DNA of 64,000 nucleotides, taken from contig CM065652.1 in assembly GCA_033220425.1 (NCBI GenBank), positions 2,852,001-2,916,000 on the forward strand, written 5' to 3'. Shown here piece after piece: positions 1 through 10,664 of the stretch. Every line of letters begins with the position of its first letter. Position 1 is the first letter of the stretch. Made by a program: the position numbers and the translations under genes. The notes under the pieces are model-generated. The model was not told the DNA's origin and made no database searches. It saw only the letters and a program-made list of their open reading frames with translations. The DNA is from Lepraria neglecta. Its lineage: Eukaryota; Ascomycota; Lecanoromycetes; Lecanorales; Stereocaulaceae.

Positions 1-281
1 ACGCGATTGAGTTCAGCTTTCAATGAGGGGTGGCTAGAGACTTGTAGATTATGGATCACATCACACCTCGAATAATCATGAGAAAGAGTGGTGGAGAAGG
101 TAATTCTCTGAGCTGGCCGTCAATGAAGTGAAATCAATCTCAGTGCTGGAGAAACAGGGCTGAAATCAAAGCCGAAGGTTTGCCGAGGGTTGATAAGATA
201 AGCGCAAAATGTCAAACGTCAACACCTGCAGCTGCAGTACAATGTAGGACAAACAATTCTATTCGTTTCTTTCCTTTCTAT

Positions 282-2037
282 ATGGTCATTGCAAGGCAAG
301 GGACCCCTTTCACCTGCGCCCGCTGCCTATGCAGGCAGTCAGCACGTCTGCCTCAACGGCTTAAATATGGCAGATCTTTGAGAGCTGTTTCCCAGACTGC
401 CGCTTTGCCACAGCAGAATGCCCAGGCTTCAGCGAAGCATGAGGACCACTCGGAGAGCTCCGAAGAGAAAAATGGGCAGGAGGAAGAACAGGGAGGAATG
501 TCGAGAAGGCTGGCACAAATGACGGACGAGTCGATCGAGCAAGGCGGCCGTAGTGCTAAGAAGGCCATCGAGGAAGGGGCATTCTCCGAAGAATTGAAAC
601 GGCGACTGGAGGCAAGGATTCAGGATAGCTCGTTCAAGAGTCAGAATCCTGCTGTATTTGCTCAATTAGATATGCCAGTATGTCCAGAACCTTCTCGGAA
701 CTCTTGCTACATAATTGACGCTCCTACAGTCCAGCGCAGGAAAAGGCACGCGTGATATTGCGGCCGCTGAACCGTGGTCAGGGACGGAGAAGATGGAAGA
801 TGCGGCTCTACGGATGCTTGATGACGCTCACAAACCTCTACGTGGCACTGGACCTCCCAAGATCCCGGCGCCACGAGGGACTCCAGTCAGCGTTGACATG
901 CGGATGAAGAAAGCTGTGCAGAAGACTCACGGACAACGCCTCGCAAATGCTCGGGACCGCACATCTGTCTATTCTTTAAGCCAGGATCCCACATTGTCGG
1001 AGAAGGAACGAGAGCAAATGCGAAAGACTCTCAAAGAACGCTTCACTGCCGGTGCTAGGCCGATGCCAGGATCTGTCCAAGGATTGGCGGCTCTGGCGAA
1101 TGAACGGATCGAGGACGCAATCGCTCGAGGCCAATTCAAGAACGTCCCTCGCGGGAAAGGCAAGAATGTGGAGCGTGATTACAATGCGAACAGCCCCTTC
1201 CTGGACACTACGGAATACTTCATGAACAAGATCATCCAGAAACAAGACATCGTACCACCGTGGATCGAGAAGCAGCAAGAACTTGTCAAATCTGCGGCTG
1301 TATTCCGTGGCAGAATACGCAAAGACTGGAAAAGACACGCCGCTCGGGTGATTGCTAGCAAGGGTGGAGGGCTAGAGGCGCAAGTCAGACGGGCGGAAGC
1401 ATATACTGCAGCTGAGGCGGCCAACAACCCGAAGAGTAAGAAGACTGAGACCATGACTGAGATCGATCACGAGGGAAGGCTATCGCAATTGACTGTGACG
1501 GAGATGCCAACGCCTGCAAGTGACAAATCGGACTCGAAAATCACGGTTTCAGAAGAACTTGCGTCCGAATCGCCCTCTTCCTCAGCAACCCAAATCACCT
1601 CAGAACGGACCGATACCTCATCCCCATCCGGCATGGAAGACTCATCGCAAGTGCCACCCACTATCCCACAGGTTGCTCCCTTCCGCGACCCCGCCTGGGA
1701 ATCTCTCGAACTCGCTTACCACGGCCTTGCCATCAAAGAACTCAACAATCTCACCCGCACCTATAACCTCCAAGCCCCCGACCTAGCCAAGAAGCCATAC
1801 TTCTCTCTAGACCGCGAACTTCGCTCATGTTTTGCCGATGTCGCACCTCAGCTCCCCAACGAGATCAGGGAAAGAGCGCGGAGGCCTGAGGTGACAAGGG
1901 TAGAGATAATAGGGCATAGACCTGGAGGTGTGTTGGAGAGGTTTTCCGCAGACAAGGTTAAGGTGTACGATAGCACGAAGCCGAACTATGGGTTCAAGCA
2001 ATTCTGGAAGGATTTATGGGGTGGGCGGAGTGCTTGA
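282..2037 (+). CDS. DNAJC28-like protein with DUF1992 domain, probably mitochondrial
   Basis: Two exons, 282-677 and 730-2037, are joined over a 52-nt intron (gtatgt...ctacag). The join restores one frame and gives about 567 aa. The first in-frame ATG is at 282, and the protein then starts MVIARQGTPF with many Arg and Ser and no acidic residues for about 40 aa, which looks like a mitochondrial presequence. Residues about 250-330 (ANERIEDAIARGQFKNVPRG, then a Pro-Trp and an FRGRIRKDW stretch) match DUF1992, the conserved domain of DnaJ homologue subfamily C member 28. No J domain (HPD) is seen, as is usual for fungal members. The second half is Ser/Thr/Pro-rich and then ends in a conserved-looking C-terminal segment. 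The biochemical role of DUF1992 is not settled; mitochondrial location is inferred from the N terminus only. Confidence 0.88.
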
Positions 2038-2643
2038 TTCTGGTCACATTGTTGGCTGGCCAGTCGAATTAAGAAAAACATCGAAATCGTCAGCCACGTT
2101 CCCGGCATGAAACCGTCGATACGATTCAATATGACCATTTTGAGCCTACTTCTCTTCGAGAATAAGGGGCTCTAGCCAGACCTACTCGCCAGGCAAGTTG
2201 TAAGGAAGCAAAGGAAAGACTTTCTAGGCACATTTGCGTTCTCACAAGCATCTTGCAAGGAGCTCTATTTCGGTCGATTTGCAGCACCGCGAGGCAGGCT
2301 TCTTAGTACGCGCAAGCATCGTGGAATAGAGATGTTCTATAGAAACGAATGACAGAATCCAAGGTTGACAGTGGTTGGGTTTGGGGCTGTGAGAGGGGCT
2401 ATGATATGCGTCAATACGAGAGCATGGGCGTGTCGGTAATGGAACAGTCGGCAATCCAGCAACAGCCGACCTGCGAGACTTTCGCAATCAATGTGACGTT
2501 GACTGTCGCATTTGCCCTTATTATGATACGTTGATTCGCCCAATTGATGCAGAAATGCCTACACGGTCTGTGCACAGTACCGGGCGGATATCGACTCTCA
2601 TGCAATCATGCATAACATCGCTTTGCACCAATGAAAATGAGCT
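2038..2643. other. intergenic, no gene seen
   Basis: About 600 bases between the DUF1992 gene and the broken membrane-protein gene. Only short overlapping open frames without family resemblance are present. I see no RNA gene or repeat. Confidence 0.5.
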
Positions 2644-4685
2644 GTGGACCTGGAGCACAATATAGCCTCAAATGTCCACGAGTCTTTGGCCGTTCAACCG
2701 CAGCGGCAATGTACAAGGCTACTTATAAATGAGTATGGGCAAGCTGTTGTGTACGATTCTCACATAGATAAGGCTACATCGTTCAAATCTCTCTTTTTGC
2801 AAGTGCAAACTCTTCTCCTAAGACAATGGGTCCACAAGCGGACTATTCCCCATCTGCGATCTCACCAACCTGACGACGGCCTTAAGACTGACAAAAGCTT
2901 GCTGGAATCTCAAGATGGAATGCCTTCTTTGACGGTCCCGTGCGAGCAAGCGCAACTGAAAACAGAAGCCTCAGTTTCTGTTTCCGAGATCATCGATTTG
3001 GAGACAAAGAGCCTATCTACCGATTGCCAAGCGTCTCAAGGTAGTCAACCTTTTGACACAGCAGGGATCCCTTGCCACAAACCCTTGGTTTCGTGGTTTG
3101 ACATAGCAATCTCTACCTTCACTTTGAGCTGCTTTGCTCTGGAGATCGGTGCAACATTCCCACAAACCGCTGCCATCCGCTTAGGCCAAACTAAGCAATT
3201 GATCATTATTGGATTCCTACTCTCCCTCATGGCTCTCTGCACACAGAGGCAGATAGTTCAACTGTATATCCTATACGAAGTCTATCGCGGGAAGTCCACG
3301 GTCCAGAATTTTGACGCCTTACTGCGTATGAGTCCCTTTGCTTCGGGTGTCAGTATTGGCCCCCGACTGATACTTTCACTCGTCTGGCTCCTTCCCTTAA
3401 TCTTGAGTGCCAGCTACAAACCGATTTCTGGTGGAATGAGCTCTAGAAATTCGTCAAGTATAAGCGGTATCTTCGGCATCACGGACGAACCTGGATATCA
3501 ACGCATTGGCGTGGGTGGATTCTCGCACTTGGCAAAAGTCTACGTCCCCTTCTGGACCTCGCCTGGATTCGGAGGACATACGGTTTCAACATGTTTGTAG
3601 AATCTGATAATACTACTGCCATACTCGACGTGCCTTTCCCGGACTATATACAGCAAATGAATCGACGCTTCGTTGGGCGAGAGTGTCCTAGTGACCGCAA
3701 ATGTCAATGCTACAGTATCAGAAAACATCGACCGTGACCCTTCGACGCAATCCAATTTGAGCTGGTGGGACGCAACTTACGCAGCATACAATGCTACCGG
3801 CCCCCAAGATCAGACAGATCTCTTCTACGGCCTTCAAAGCGCGATACTCGTCGGTGAAACATCTGGCACGTACCTTCTCGCAAACATCTTGCAGACTTTC
3901 TTTTCAATTTAGATTCAGATTATGAGACCTTTAAATCCACCGCTAAAACATACATCACTACCCGTCGTCTGTGCACCGGCACCTGGAAAATCACCTAAAC
4001 ACAAGTGACGCTGCAGTCAGCAACCATCCTTCAAACCAGCGACGAGGCTACTAGTTCGACAAATCAATCCCTAATCCAATACAACGACATCAACTTCTCA
4101 ACATTCTACGGAGCAGCCCTCGGCGAGTACGATTGACATTACATGCAATTCCTGGATCTGGGTCCCGGTGGTACAAACAGCGAAGATGTAACTCCGTGGG
4201 AAACCGAGCACACGCTAGTCGCATCCATGATCTGGGCACGCCTTCTGTCGTGGGTCGAAGATGACAGGGATGGTATTCCACAGGTCCAAGACCCGAATGG
4301 ACTGAAGCTTGGTTCTGCGTACTGGAAAGACGGCAGTACCATTAGGACTGTGAGGTCAGCGGTAACCTTAAAGCGCAATGGGTTGTTGCTTCTTGTTCTT
4401 GCTATACAACCTCTTTTGACTATATTTGCTACATTCGGCAAAGCTATGCTGTACAAAACACCCGTTGGGGATGGGTTTGGGCTTATTTCGTTGCTAGCGG
4501 GCTTCGCGGGTGCGACGAAAACTTGTCTGTATGGGGCATCTCTTAGTGGGAAGCTGGATAAGACTGTTACTATTGGGTTTGAGATTGTGAGACGGAGTCC
4601 TGATGATAAATATAAGCATGTCGAGGTCTATCTCAGGCCTGAGAGGGGAGGGGATCAGCTATTGAGAGGTAGAAAATATGCCTAG
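2644..4685 (+). pseudogene. broken multi-pass membrane protein gene, fungal family of unknown function
   Basis: One protein family can be read through three frames. The first block (2644-3600) has a soluble N terminus and then hydrophobic segments near GATFPQTAAIRLGQTKQLII and LILSLVWLLPLILSASYK. The second (3673-3912) contains TANVNATVSENIDRDPS. The third (4143-4685) holds the last membrane segments (FGLISLLAGFAGATKT). Between blocks one and two the sense reading shifts frame twice (near 3575 and near 3664). Before block three there are two in-frame stops: TAA near 3997 inside TWKIT*TQVTLQ, and TGA near 4135 inside GEYD*HYMQF. The first block has no ATG near its start. These breaks cannot be removed with plausible introns, so I call it dead. 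The family is common in Pezizomycotina but I do not know its function. It converges on the next pseudogene with about 40 bp between them. Confidence 0.75.
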
Positions 4686-4725
4686 GAAAACCCGATTCTG
4701 CATTCCCAAAACAGACGTGTGCACC

Positions 4726-5450
4726 TCAAGCAGCAGCCGTACCATTCACCTCCAAAGTCTCGTGCACGCCCACCCCAGCTAGTGCACCAGCACCGAACCC
4801 AACCCCAGTAACCACAACCATTAAATGCCCCTGGTGAATACCCATCTGCCCACCAAGTTTAAACGGCTGCATCCTCAACCTGATACAAGTCTCAATAGCC
4901 CTAGCCGCCATCTGTGTAATAATCAATGCTGAAAAACTATCCACAGCGGTAGGGTAAAGCGGAATGAGGCTGATGAAGCAGATCCCGTAGTTTCTTCTGA
5001 TCGGGAAGATTTGCGTACGGGCATCTCGTATTTTGATGACTGCGGCGTCGGGTTCGCGTAGCCAGGTGAAGAGGACGAGGAGGCAGTCTGGTATGTTGAT
5101 TGTTGTTGGGGGGGAGGGGAGGGGGGACCGAGTTGGTTGAAGCAGAATGGTTCCTTTGAGAGGGTGGTTGTAGCGTTGATGGTATTAATAAAGGGGTTAG
5201 AGAGGGGAGGCGCCAGAGGAGACGCTGGCTAAGATAATTGGGGAGAGTGCAAAAGCTGTAGTCAGTAGAGAGTAGACGGTGACGACACAAACGAGAAAGA
5301 GGAGGGGTATTTTGAACCCTCGCAAGTAATATCCAAGTAAGAGATAGACAGGTCAGCCGCTTTGAAAACGAACAAAGAATTGCAGGATGAGATTCTGGAG
5401 GCAAAGTACGCGCTTCTGGGTCGTCGTAAGAAATGCGACTGTAGTGTTTA
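4726..5450 (-). pseudogene. remnant of a second multi-pass membrane protein
   Basis: Minus-strand sense reading is scattered over several frames. The upstream part reads QNLILQFFVRFQSG, stop (TGA near 5354), then PVYLLLGYYLRGFKIPLLFLV and a strongly hydrophobic segment ending SVSSGASPL, stop (near 5195). The middle part reads INATTTLSKEPFCFNQLG, and after a run of seven C (rc of 5108-5114) the frame shifts into INIPDCLLVLFTWLREPDAA. The last part (IFPIRRNYGICFISLIPLYP, then SFSALIITQMAARAI) runs to the stop at 4726. The longest open frame here (4937-5404) is out of phase with this reading and is not the gene. At least two frameshifts and two stops make it a pseudogene. The family is unknown to me; tandem hydrophobic segments indicate a membrane protein. 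Confidence 0.6.
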
Positions 5451-5685
5451 GATGTTCTGACTATATTATGCGCAGGCTGCTTGCGCTTTCAGTTGTCGTA
5501 CTCAAGACCTCGAACATTGGGAATGTGGTAGGTTGTCATAGCGTGGCTTATCATTTCTGAAGGGACAGAGGCCCTGAAGATAGGTGGTACTGAATGCCTA
5601 ACGAGCTGAAGGCTCAACATGCCATCATCAGAATTTACCCACCATTACAGCCACCAGTCCTACTATCAAATTCCTTTCAGAATTA

Positions 5686-6399
5686 TTACAAAAACAACAG
5701 CACACCTACACCAAGTAAAAGTATCGCTGCTCCAGCAGCAGCTGTCCTCATGGGTGCAGCTATACCCTTGAAAGCCGCAGGACTTGGGCTTGTCCCACTG
5801 CCAGCACCCATCGAGCCAGTGGCCACGGCCGAGGTCGGCTTCTGTAGCGCAGCAGGCAAGACCGTGGTTCCTATGACAGTCTCCGTATACGTCGATCCAG
5901 CGGCGTCCGTCGATATAAAAGTCTTGCACGGCAGAGTGGTAGTGTTGCCATGGCCTTGATTAACAAGTGCCCCAATCACAGTATAAACGCTGCCATTCGC
6001 GGCGGTAGTAGTGATGAGTGCCATTGCGAGAGTCATGGGCGTGACAGAGCTTGTCACGCTCGGTAACGCTATGGAGGTGGAAGTGGGCGACGGGCCAAGC
6101 CCTCCGACGGGAGTGAAGGGACCTGGCTTCGGTGACCCCGCTGCTAAGCAGACCGCATTGCCTGCAGAAGGCGAACTCTCTATGCAGAGAGCGCCGAAGG
6201 GTGGTTCGTCGGGATTGTCGTCGCAGTTGCCTGGTCTGAGGTATGGGCCCTCGCAGCCGAGGATGATGGGTGAGCCGACGATACAGTATGCGACATTGCC
6301 ATAGCAAGGCTGGCTAGGGTAGCCTGAGTATAATTAGGAGAGGCTGCCTTGAGAGAGAAACGCTAGATCGACACTGATGAGGGTTAGATGGGAATACAT
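5686..6399 (-). CDS. candidate GPI-anchored secreted protein, 5' end uncertain
   Basis: A single frame runs from ATG 6399 to the stop at 5686, interrupted only by TAA at 6334-6336. The N terminus MYSHLTLISVDLAFLSQGS resembles a signal peptide. The mature part has a Cys-containing region (QPCYGNVAYCIVGS, LGCEGPYLRPGNCDD, GALCIESS), then a Ser/Thr/Pro stretch. It ends with a small-residue region and a C-terminal hydrophobic tail (AAAGAAILLLGVGVLLFL), the classic layout of a GPI attachment signal. The TAA could be a nonsense mutation of CAA (QGSLSQLYSGYPS would be open). Or it could be spliced out in a 51-nt intron 6324-6374, which has a good cctaat...cag 3' end but a weak GTGTCG donor and would leave a very short leader. 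I lean to a decayed or sequence-variant copy. Function is unknown; cell-wall surface is inferred. Confidence 0.5.
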
Positions 6400-7793
6400 T
6401 GGTAATTGTCCTCTTATCTTGCAGGGATTCTGAGGTAGATAGCGGTTATGATGCAGTGGGAGTGGAAGGAGAATCGTGGAGATTTTTGTATTTGTCGCAA
6501 GTTGCGCAAACGGAATATGATGATTAAAAAGTAGTGAGGAACGCACGAATTTTGTACAAAACAAAAGGTAGAGAACCAGCAACGACAGTTTCAGTTACAC
6601 GAGCTGGAGGCGAGGGGCTGTCCCAAACGAGACAAGGCTTGACTATTGGCCACTAGAGTTCCAGATGGTGCGCCTGGACTTTTGATAAGTATCGATTCAT
6701 CAGCCAGCCAACAGGTCCGGTGGACAAACAACGGGATGCCAACAGGAAGCTCAGAAGGTTCAATAAAAGGATAGGTAGCTCCAAGCGATATGATAACGGC
6801 CGTGTTGGCACAGTCGTAAAGAAAGCCTCGAGGAAGGAAACAGTGAAAGGATCAAGGCAACGAGCGTGATATACGCGTTTTACTTCAAAGGTCTTAGCTT
6901 GAGCCAGCTCATCGGCACATATTTGTAGTGATGGGCTCCTACAGAATAGGCAAACCCTGAAGCGAGGTCTAGGAAATATATCGTTGGTCTTGGCGCGTCA
7001 ATACGCTAAGTGTGGGCCGCCTAGCGCCATACTTTAAAGCAGGCTTGCTAGACTTTTGGCAGCCTTTCATGGTGTCGAGGAACATATTGGCTGACTTGCA
7101 GCCTGAGAGAAGAATAGATGGGCTAGCCTACCAGGAGCAGGATATATGCCTAGGACGGCCAGTACACGCACCCACAGAGATGGGAAACATAATATCGTCG
7201 ATTGAACGTCGGATATCATACTGCCAGGTGGACAAAATCTTGCAGCAGCTTTGGCATCCTTCCCCGGAATTATTGTACGTATTCCCAGCTCAGTTTTTCG
7301 ACATCCTCTCTCAAATATTTGCCATATGAGTGAATGCTTATGATATCAGAAGCATTAATCCAATTATGCAGGAGGTTTGTGGGTGAGACGGCAAAGTGAC
7401 CGGGAGGGTGGTAGAGGAGGGTTATGGGTGCAAGCTGCAGAGGTTAGGGTCTGTATTCCTTGTGCTGGGTTAATTGCAGTGGGAGGACGAGATAGGGGCT
7501 GTGTCAGGGGGCCAAGATTCGGAGGCTGAGATTATGAGAGGAAATAGAGGCGAAGGGACAGAGCCATTTTTCGAATTGTGTCTGAAGAAAAATGAATGAC
7601 TAGATGGATAAACAAATAGCTTTCAGTCCCGCATCACACCCAGAGCTCCCAGAATAAATTAGGATACCGACCCTCCATCCGCGAGCCTGCTTGACAATGA
7701 GCGGGTGTCTTCCATCATGGTCCATGAGCCATTGAATTCGAGTAAGCATCACTAATTTAAAAGTAGACCATATGCCGACCCCGATCACGCAAT
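6400..7793. other. intergenic, contains copy A of a decayed dispersed repeat
   Basis: No convincing coding frame. An open frame at 7012-7329 starts with GTG and has no family resemblance. The stretch holds one copy of the repeat described at 7066-7352. Confidence 0.45.
7066..7352 (+). repeat. decayed dispersed repeat, copy A
   Basis: Bases 7066-7161 and 7324-7352 match 10339-10441 and 10446-10475 in order and orientation. Shared stretches include tatgcctagga and atatgagtgaatg. Copy A has about 160 extra bases between the two blocks. Several differences are C in A against T in B (aggacggccag against aggatggctag). The element class is not recognisable. Confidence 0.55.
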
Positions 7794-8183
7794 CTAGCAA
7801 TTGCAGAATGAACCGCAAGCGATGCAACCATTGTGCCGAGTAGTGAAGCACGCCAAGAGAGCTAAGCCGTTACCAACTGCACCCGCCAAACATCCCTCAC
7901 AGCCTATAGCGATAGCAGCGCAACTGGGGTCATTTGTGTAGTCAACAACGCGTTTTTCCAAGCCGTCTGACGCAGGTTCAGCGGTGAGAGCTCGCTTCAG
8001 TTGAGGCGGATGTTGGCCATGGATGTACAGCTCAGTACAGTTGAATCCTGCATCCTCGATTGTATGACGATACTGGGCGACGGTTTGGTTGTCAGGATGA
8101 TGAGATTTCGCATCCGGGGCCGGAGCGCCGGATCCCGTGGTGTAAATAGCTGAGAGAATGACAGCGGCCATAGCAACCGTCAT
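7794..8183 (-). CDS. small secreted cysteine-rich protein with a Kex2-like site
   Basis: A single-exon frame of 129 aa starts at ATG 8183. Residues 1-20 (MTVAMAAVILSAIYTTGSGA) form a signal peptide ending before APAPDA. A propeptide-like segment follows, with a KR in QLKRALTAEP and a stronger LEKR at about residue 77. After LEKR the last 51 residues carry eight cysteines (DPSC, IGCEGC, LLAC, NGC, IAC, SFCNC), enough for four disulfides, and a Gly/Ala-rich centre. This is the layout of a secreted precursor cut by Kex2 to release a compact disulfide-rich peptide, as in many fungal effectors, defensin-like peptides and killer-type peptides. I recognise no named family, so any activity is open. 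The gene stands alone between the two decayed repeat copies at 7.1 and 10.4 kb. Confidence 0.7.
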   Translation of the reverse strand: MTVAMAAVILSAIYTTGSGAPAPDAKSHHPDNQTVAQYRHTIEDAGFNCTELYIHGQHPPQLKRALTAEPASDGLEKRVVDYTNDPSCAAIAIGCEGCLAGAVGNGLALLACFTTRHNGCIACGSFCNC

Positions 8184-10338
8184 AGAGGTGATTTTGAGTG
8201 ATGGAAATGGATCGAAGACAGCGATGTTTGGTATTTCGACTCGATGCTTTGTATGATAGGCAAGTAATGATTTGGTATTTCAGCTCGATACTTTATGTGA
8301 TAGGCAAGTAATGATAGTGAGATGAGAAGACTCAGAGGGGAAACACTCCCCTTTTACAGACGAGATCTCAACAACTGGATATCAAGCATTGTTCGTGATC
8401 AGCACACAGCCTCAGCAGATGAAATTTGCGTCCTCGCCCCTCGACTCAGTACCGCTCTTTGCAGTTTCACTGGCACGGGCAGGAAGGAGGCCTGCGGGCG
8501 AACAAAAGAAGTTTTCGTAGGTAGGCAGGGCGTAGAAAAATAGGTAAGTCTTGTATAGTTTAACCACCAACGCTGTCTAGAACCTCTAGTAAACTGGAAT
8601 TAATCACCTAGATCTGTCTCCTAGCACATTAATTTTGTATGTATTGTGGAGCATTATTCAGGGTTGTGTGGCCCTCACAAGAAAACTTGTTGTCTTGTTT
8701 CCAAGAGCGGTAAGCTTCATCGGTTTCAGAACAACCGCGGTTTCTTGCCTTGTGATCAACACTACCACGTCATCGTGATCGGCGCTACAGTCAGTTTTCG
8801 AGTCGGGAACCAGTTGCTCTGTGTTTCAAGCCGATAGCGAGGATGCAAATTCTAGAGATGACTGACTTGTAGGGATGTCTATTCGTGATTACCGTCCTCG
8901 TTGCAGATGTTGCGGAACATGGGTTCACGCTGCCGTATTTCGAACTTACCTATCAGTCCGTACTGTTGACAATGTGTTATTTCATGAGACCTAGGTGACA
9001 TCATTGACTATCCCTCGAGAGCTATTGTGTTACCGTGCCTCCAGGCACTGAATGATGTATTTTGTTAGAGTAAAACACCTCTTGGCTCGGCAACACCACT
9101 AAGGATGTATTCTACTTCCCGCGAGGAGCGCAGCATCTATGAAACGGAACTTGTACATAGCTTCCAGCGTAAATCCTTCGTCTTGCCGGAGAGAAGGCAT
9201 GTCCCCTTCCAAAGATGATATACGGGGACATATGAAATCTAAGTTTTGCGACAGAAAGCTTTCGAAATATTACAGAAGTACCACATCGTCAAAATTTATT
9301 CCTCGACGTGAACTTGCTATTCAAGAATAGGGGGCGTACAAAGGCATAACGATAGAAGCCTCAGGAACATAGGAATAGTAGGAAGAATTATTAGACTTTC
9401 AGAGCGAGCAGCTTCTCGGCCGTGATGAAAAGGACATGTAGAGCACTCCTCAATCTGGATGGTAATAGCGAGCACTACCATGAACATTCTCATTCTCATT
9501 CTCATTTCTTATGATAATGAACGGGAGAAGATAGATTGAAAGGGCAGTCCGCAGCTTCTTCGGTAACCATGGCACGGCAAACATAAAGGTTGATAAGGTG
9601 TCTCAAAGCGAAACATCTGGCATGTGTGCTAAAGTTCTTATCATCCACAACACTTTGATCCGGTCATCGTAGATACATATGGCAGCGGGACATATTGCTG
9701 TCGTGGCATTAAAAAGAAACGTGGTACTGATAAGCAGAGAATTAGGCAGTAGCTCACCCTTGAAGGGGCCCAATTACCTAGGATCGCACGCGGTCGCGCG
9801 ACACTCACCGTATACTGCAATGCCACCAAGGTGAAGTCATAGTCCTCGGAAAATAACAAGCATAGTCTCACAACGGGCCCGCGGTTGCTGGGGTTCTTGA
9901 AACGTCCTCGGAATTTTGACGGCTCGGTAGGGACGTGTCCGGGCTCGGTTGTTTGGCAGGAGGTTGATGTAACATCAAAGTTGGTTGGTATGCAGAAGGC
10001 CATGAAACATCTCCTGTGCGGATCAGTCAGTAGTCTCTTGGCATAGTCATCGCCGAGGACACCTCGGCGTCTTCGGCTGGAATAACCAGGAGGCAAGTTC
10101 CTGGACGGAATGCAGTATCAGCTCTGGCGAGGCAGACTGTTTAATGCAGCTCCACCGGAAGGATAGTGAGGTCGCGGCACGTTGAAAGGCCAAGAAATGA
10201 ACCTTTAGCAAAGAGCTTGATTGTTGCTGTGGATGAGTTTCTAAAGCTGCTACTGCGGAAGGAAGAAAAGAAGCCTGCCAAGCCCTTGCTTAATAATCAA
10301 CCCGTCAACATTTTTGTCTTCTTGGCAAGTTGAAGCCA
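8184..10338. other. long gene-poor intergenic stretch
   Basis: About 2.1 kb with no supported gene. A minus-strand frame at 9641-10096 (151 aa) has several GT...AG pairs nearby and could be part of a small unknown gene, but it shows no signal peptide, domain or family match. A tiny CATTCT tract lies near 9483-9506. I see no RNA gene. Confidence 0.4.
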
Positions 10339-10475
10339 TTCACGGTCTTGAGGATAAGTAAGAACATATCGACGCTCACTTGAGCCTGAGAAAAGGACAG
10401 ATTAGATTATCAGGAGCAGAAAGTATGCCTAGGATGGCTAGTTGCTATATGAGTGAATGTTTATGACATCTGAAG
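10339..10475 (+). repeat. decayed dispersed repeat, copy B
   Basis: Same orientation and order as copy A at 7066-7352, but the two conserved blocks are only 4 bp apart, so it lacks the about 160-bp middle of copy A. It ends about 190 bp before the P450 pseudogene. Confidence 0.55.
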
Positions 10476-10664
10476 GATCGAAGGATTGTCAGCCCTAAAG
10501 CGTTAGTTGGAGGCCTCGAGGAATCGCCCGAATGTGCTCGATGTGAAAAAAAGGGCGTGACACCCCTCATTGCGAATCTATCCTCAAAATGACGTCGAAC
10601 AGCAAAGGACAATAGCATTCGTTTGTCAACTCCAAACACTGTGCCTCAACGAAACATCACCAAC

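Noticed and set aside
4937-5404. 155-aa minus-strand open frame
   Set aside because: Out of phase with the hydrophobic protein readable in the neighbouring frames; Pro/Arg/Leu-rich shadow composition.
7012-7329. 105-aa plus-strand frame
   Set aside because: GTG start and overlaps the decayed repeat copy A; no protein features.
9641-10096. 151-aa minus-strand frame with nearby splice-like sites
   Set aside because: No start context, domain or family resemblance; mentioned only as possible remnant.
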